Positions 5,522 to 6,750 of a DNA stretch of 6,750 nt are shown in pieces. How positions within the stretch are numbered: the stretch's first letter is position 1; every line of letters begins with the position of its first letter. Source of the DNA: an uncultured Actinomycetes bacterium (lineage in GTDB: Bacteria; Actinomycetota; Acidimicrobiia; Acidimicrobiales; RAAP-2); contig CAIKFN010000166.1 in NCBI GenBank assembly GCA_903826715.1, positions 1-6,750 of the forward strand, written 5' to 3'. The notes under the pieces are model-generated. The model did not search any database. It was given only the letters and a program-made list of their open reading frames with translations, and had not been told where the DNA came from. The position numbers were made by a program, and so were the translations under genes.

Positions 5522-6459
5522 TAGAGCTCCGCCTCAAAGTTTGTTTCGAGACGACCAAAGAGAACTTCCGCGACAAGGAAGAAGATAATCATGATTCCAA
5601 CGAGGCCCGCATTTATTTCAAAAAACTTGGTCATTGACCAAGTAGGCAGTACTTGCATCAATTGATGTGGTGCAACGAGTGAGTGCACTGAGGTATCGCC
5701 ATAAAAGATGCGCTGGAACGTTAAGACAATTGGCGTGAGTGGATTTAAGAAGTACAGCAATGTCAGTCCGTGACGATGCAGCGCTGGCGACAGCGTGTTC
5801 TCGTAGGAATAAACAATGGGTGTCATGTAGAACCACAACTGCAAAACAACTTCAATCAAGTGCCTCACATCTCGTAAGTACACCGTTACTGCGGACATGA
5901 GCATGGCCATTGCCGCAGTAAAGAGATACAGACCCACGAATGCGATGGGCAGCAACCACATGAAACTCCACGCCGGTGTGTGACCGGCAATGAGAAGGAA
6001 TATTGCGAGCACGCCTACTTGGACTACGAAATAGACAACCGCAGCTCCAACATTTGCGAGTGCCAAGATTTCACGTGGAAACGAAACCTTCTTTACGAGT
6101 CCAGCACGGTCAACAATGACGCCAGTGGCTGTATTGAGTGATGTCTGATACATGTTCCAAACAATGAGCCCCGAGAACAGGTAGATGACAAAGTTAGGGA
6201 TTCCGTTCTTGAGGAATATCGAAAAGACCAGGTAATAGATACACAGCGAAAGAGCTGGAGAAATCATTGACCACAAGATCCCGAGTGAAGAACTCTTGTA
6301 CTTGATCTTGATGTCAGAAAGAATCAGGTTTGCAAGTAACTCGCGTCGATTGACAAGATTCTTTAGCCGAGCAATCAGTCGAGGGCGGACACTGACGACA
6401 CGAATTGGTGCATCATCAAGTGAACGTCGAACGTGGCCGCTCGACGTGGCTTCACTCAC
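5521..6459 (-). CDS. ABC-2 type permease for polysaccharide/teichoic-acid export (Wzm/TagG-like)
   Basis: This 312-residue integral membrane subunit pairs with the ATPase encoded next to it. A cytoplasmic N-terminal stretch of about 60 residues includes the amphipathic RRELLANLILSDIKIKYKSS region that normally precedes the first membrane helix in this family. Predicted membrane segments are near residues 61-83, 88-112, 131-158, 166-194, 200-219 and 280-303, six in all. The motifs FPREILALANV (127-137) and YLRDVRHLIEVVLQLWFYMTP (194-214) are hallmarks of ABC-2 glycan exporters. The start is GTG at 6459, preceded by AAAGG on the minus strand and overlapping the clpP stop by one base (TAGTG). 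No other start fits the family N-terminus as well. Together with the ATPase it should move a completed undecaprenyl-linked or similar glycan across the inner membrane. Distinguishing O-antigen-like from teichoic-acid cargo is not possible here. Confidence 0.93.
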   Translation of the reverse strand: MSEATSSGHVRRSLDDAPIRVVSVRPRLIARLKNLVNRRELLANLILSDIKIKYKSSSLGILWSMISPALSLCIYYLVFSIFLKNGIPNFVIYLFSGLIVWNMYQTSLNTATGVIVDRAGLVKKVSFPREILALANVGAAVVYFVVQVGVLAIFLLIAGHTPAWSFMWLLPIAFVGLYLFTAAMAMLMSAVTVYLRDVRHLIEVVLQLWFYMTPIVYSYENTLSPALHRHGLTLLYFLNPLTPIVLTFQRIFYGDTSVHSLVAPHQLMQVLPTWSMTKFFEINAGLVGIMIIFFLVAEVLFGRLETNFEAEL

Positions 6460-6749
6460 TAGTCGCCTTTGGTTAACGCCGAGTGCTCGATGACAGCGTC
6501 GATGAATCCGTATTCAAGCGCTTCTTCTGGTGAGTACCAACGGTCACGTTCTGAGTCAGCGAGAATCTTTTCGAGTGGCTGGCCGGTGTGGCGAGCAGTT
6601 AGCTCTGCAAGACGGTGACGTGACTTTGCGAAGTCCTCAGCCCAAATTGCAATGTCGGTTGCTTGACCCTTGAAGACTCCACCACCGGTGTGAGGTTGGT
6701 GCATCAAGATTCGAGTGTTAGGAAGTGAGAAGCGCTTGCCCTGTGTTCC
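6459..6749 (-). CDS. clpP: ATP-dependent Clp protease proteolytic subunit (3' part; start lies beyond the window)
   Basis: ClpP is a serine peptidase that forms a barrel of two heptamers and degrades proteins fed to it by ClpX or ClpC. The frame is open through the right edge and reads GTQGKRFSLPNTRILMHQPH, then KGQATDIAIWAEDF, ARHTGQPLEKI, DSERDRWYSPEEALEYGFIDAVI and a short tail, ending with TAG at 6459. The catalytic His is in LMHQP and the catalytic Asp is in the DSERD segment; the Ser lies just upstream of the window. The TTG at 6707 and ATG at 6704 are internal codons of ILMHQ, not starts. A three-residue extended GGGVFKG loop follows HQPH. Actinobacteria usually carry tandem clpP1-clpP2, so a sister copy may lie just outside the window. 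The stop overlaps the permease GTG by one base. Confidence 0.94.
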   Translation of the reverse strand, partial: GTQGKRFSLPNTRILMHQPHTGGGVFKGQATDIAIWAEDFAKSRHRLAELTARHTGQPLEKILADSERDRWYSPEEALEYGFIDAVIEHSALTKGD

Positions 6750-6750
6750 A

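Noticed and set aside
6459..6707. Short separate gene starting at TTG 6707 or ATG 6704
   Set aside because: The frame continues upstream to the window edge with matching ClpP sequence (GTQGKRFSLPNTRI), so this is the end of a longer gene.

Overview
The window holds ten genes, seven complete and two cut by its edges plus one small complete gene of 58 codons, and no sign of phage, insertion sequences, CRISPR or RNA genes. Several features point to an actinobacterium of moderate GC: an Orn-type oligoribonuclease, a 1-Cys peroxiredoxin, a HAD-IB phosphatase, an actinobacterial-looking RHH/MazF toxin-antitoxin pair, and a TAnnnT promoter placed for a leaderless mRNA. Base composition is roughly balanced rather than the high GC of Streptomyces or Mycobacterium, so a streamlined aquatic lineage is plausible. 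This placement is inference only.

Left part, plus strand (2-2658): the 3' end of orn (RNA end-turnover) is followed after 2 nt by an acyl-CoA synthetase. Six bases after that gene lies a perfect 15-bp inverted repeat, which also covers the promoter and start codon of a mazEF-like toxin-antitoxin operon (antitoxin 2095-2310, toxin 2311-2658, no gap). A strong symmetrical terminator (2678-2711) closes this block and also serves the convergent peroxiredoxin gene.

Middle (2726-4343): a minus-strand 1-Cys peroxiredoxin and a plus-strand HAD-IB hydrolase diverge from a 138-bp promoter region. That region contains a palindromic TTGCAA able to act as -35 in both directions and a 9-bp hairpin in the peroxiredoxin leader. 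The HAD gene ends one base from the end of a convergent 58-codon gene for a DUF1272 zinc-binding-type protein, which is easily missed because of its size.

Right part, minus strand (4167-6750, transcribed right to left): clpP 3' end, then an ABC-2 polysaccharide-export permease, its ATPase with a Wzt-like C-terminal domain, and DUF1272. The first three overlap stop-to-start by one base (TAGTG and TAATG), so a protease subunit and a cell-surface glycan exporter are translationally coupled. This linkage, together with the operator/start-codon arrangement of the toxin-antitoxin operon, is the least ordinary feature here. Nothing in the window demands a wholly new system.
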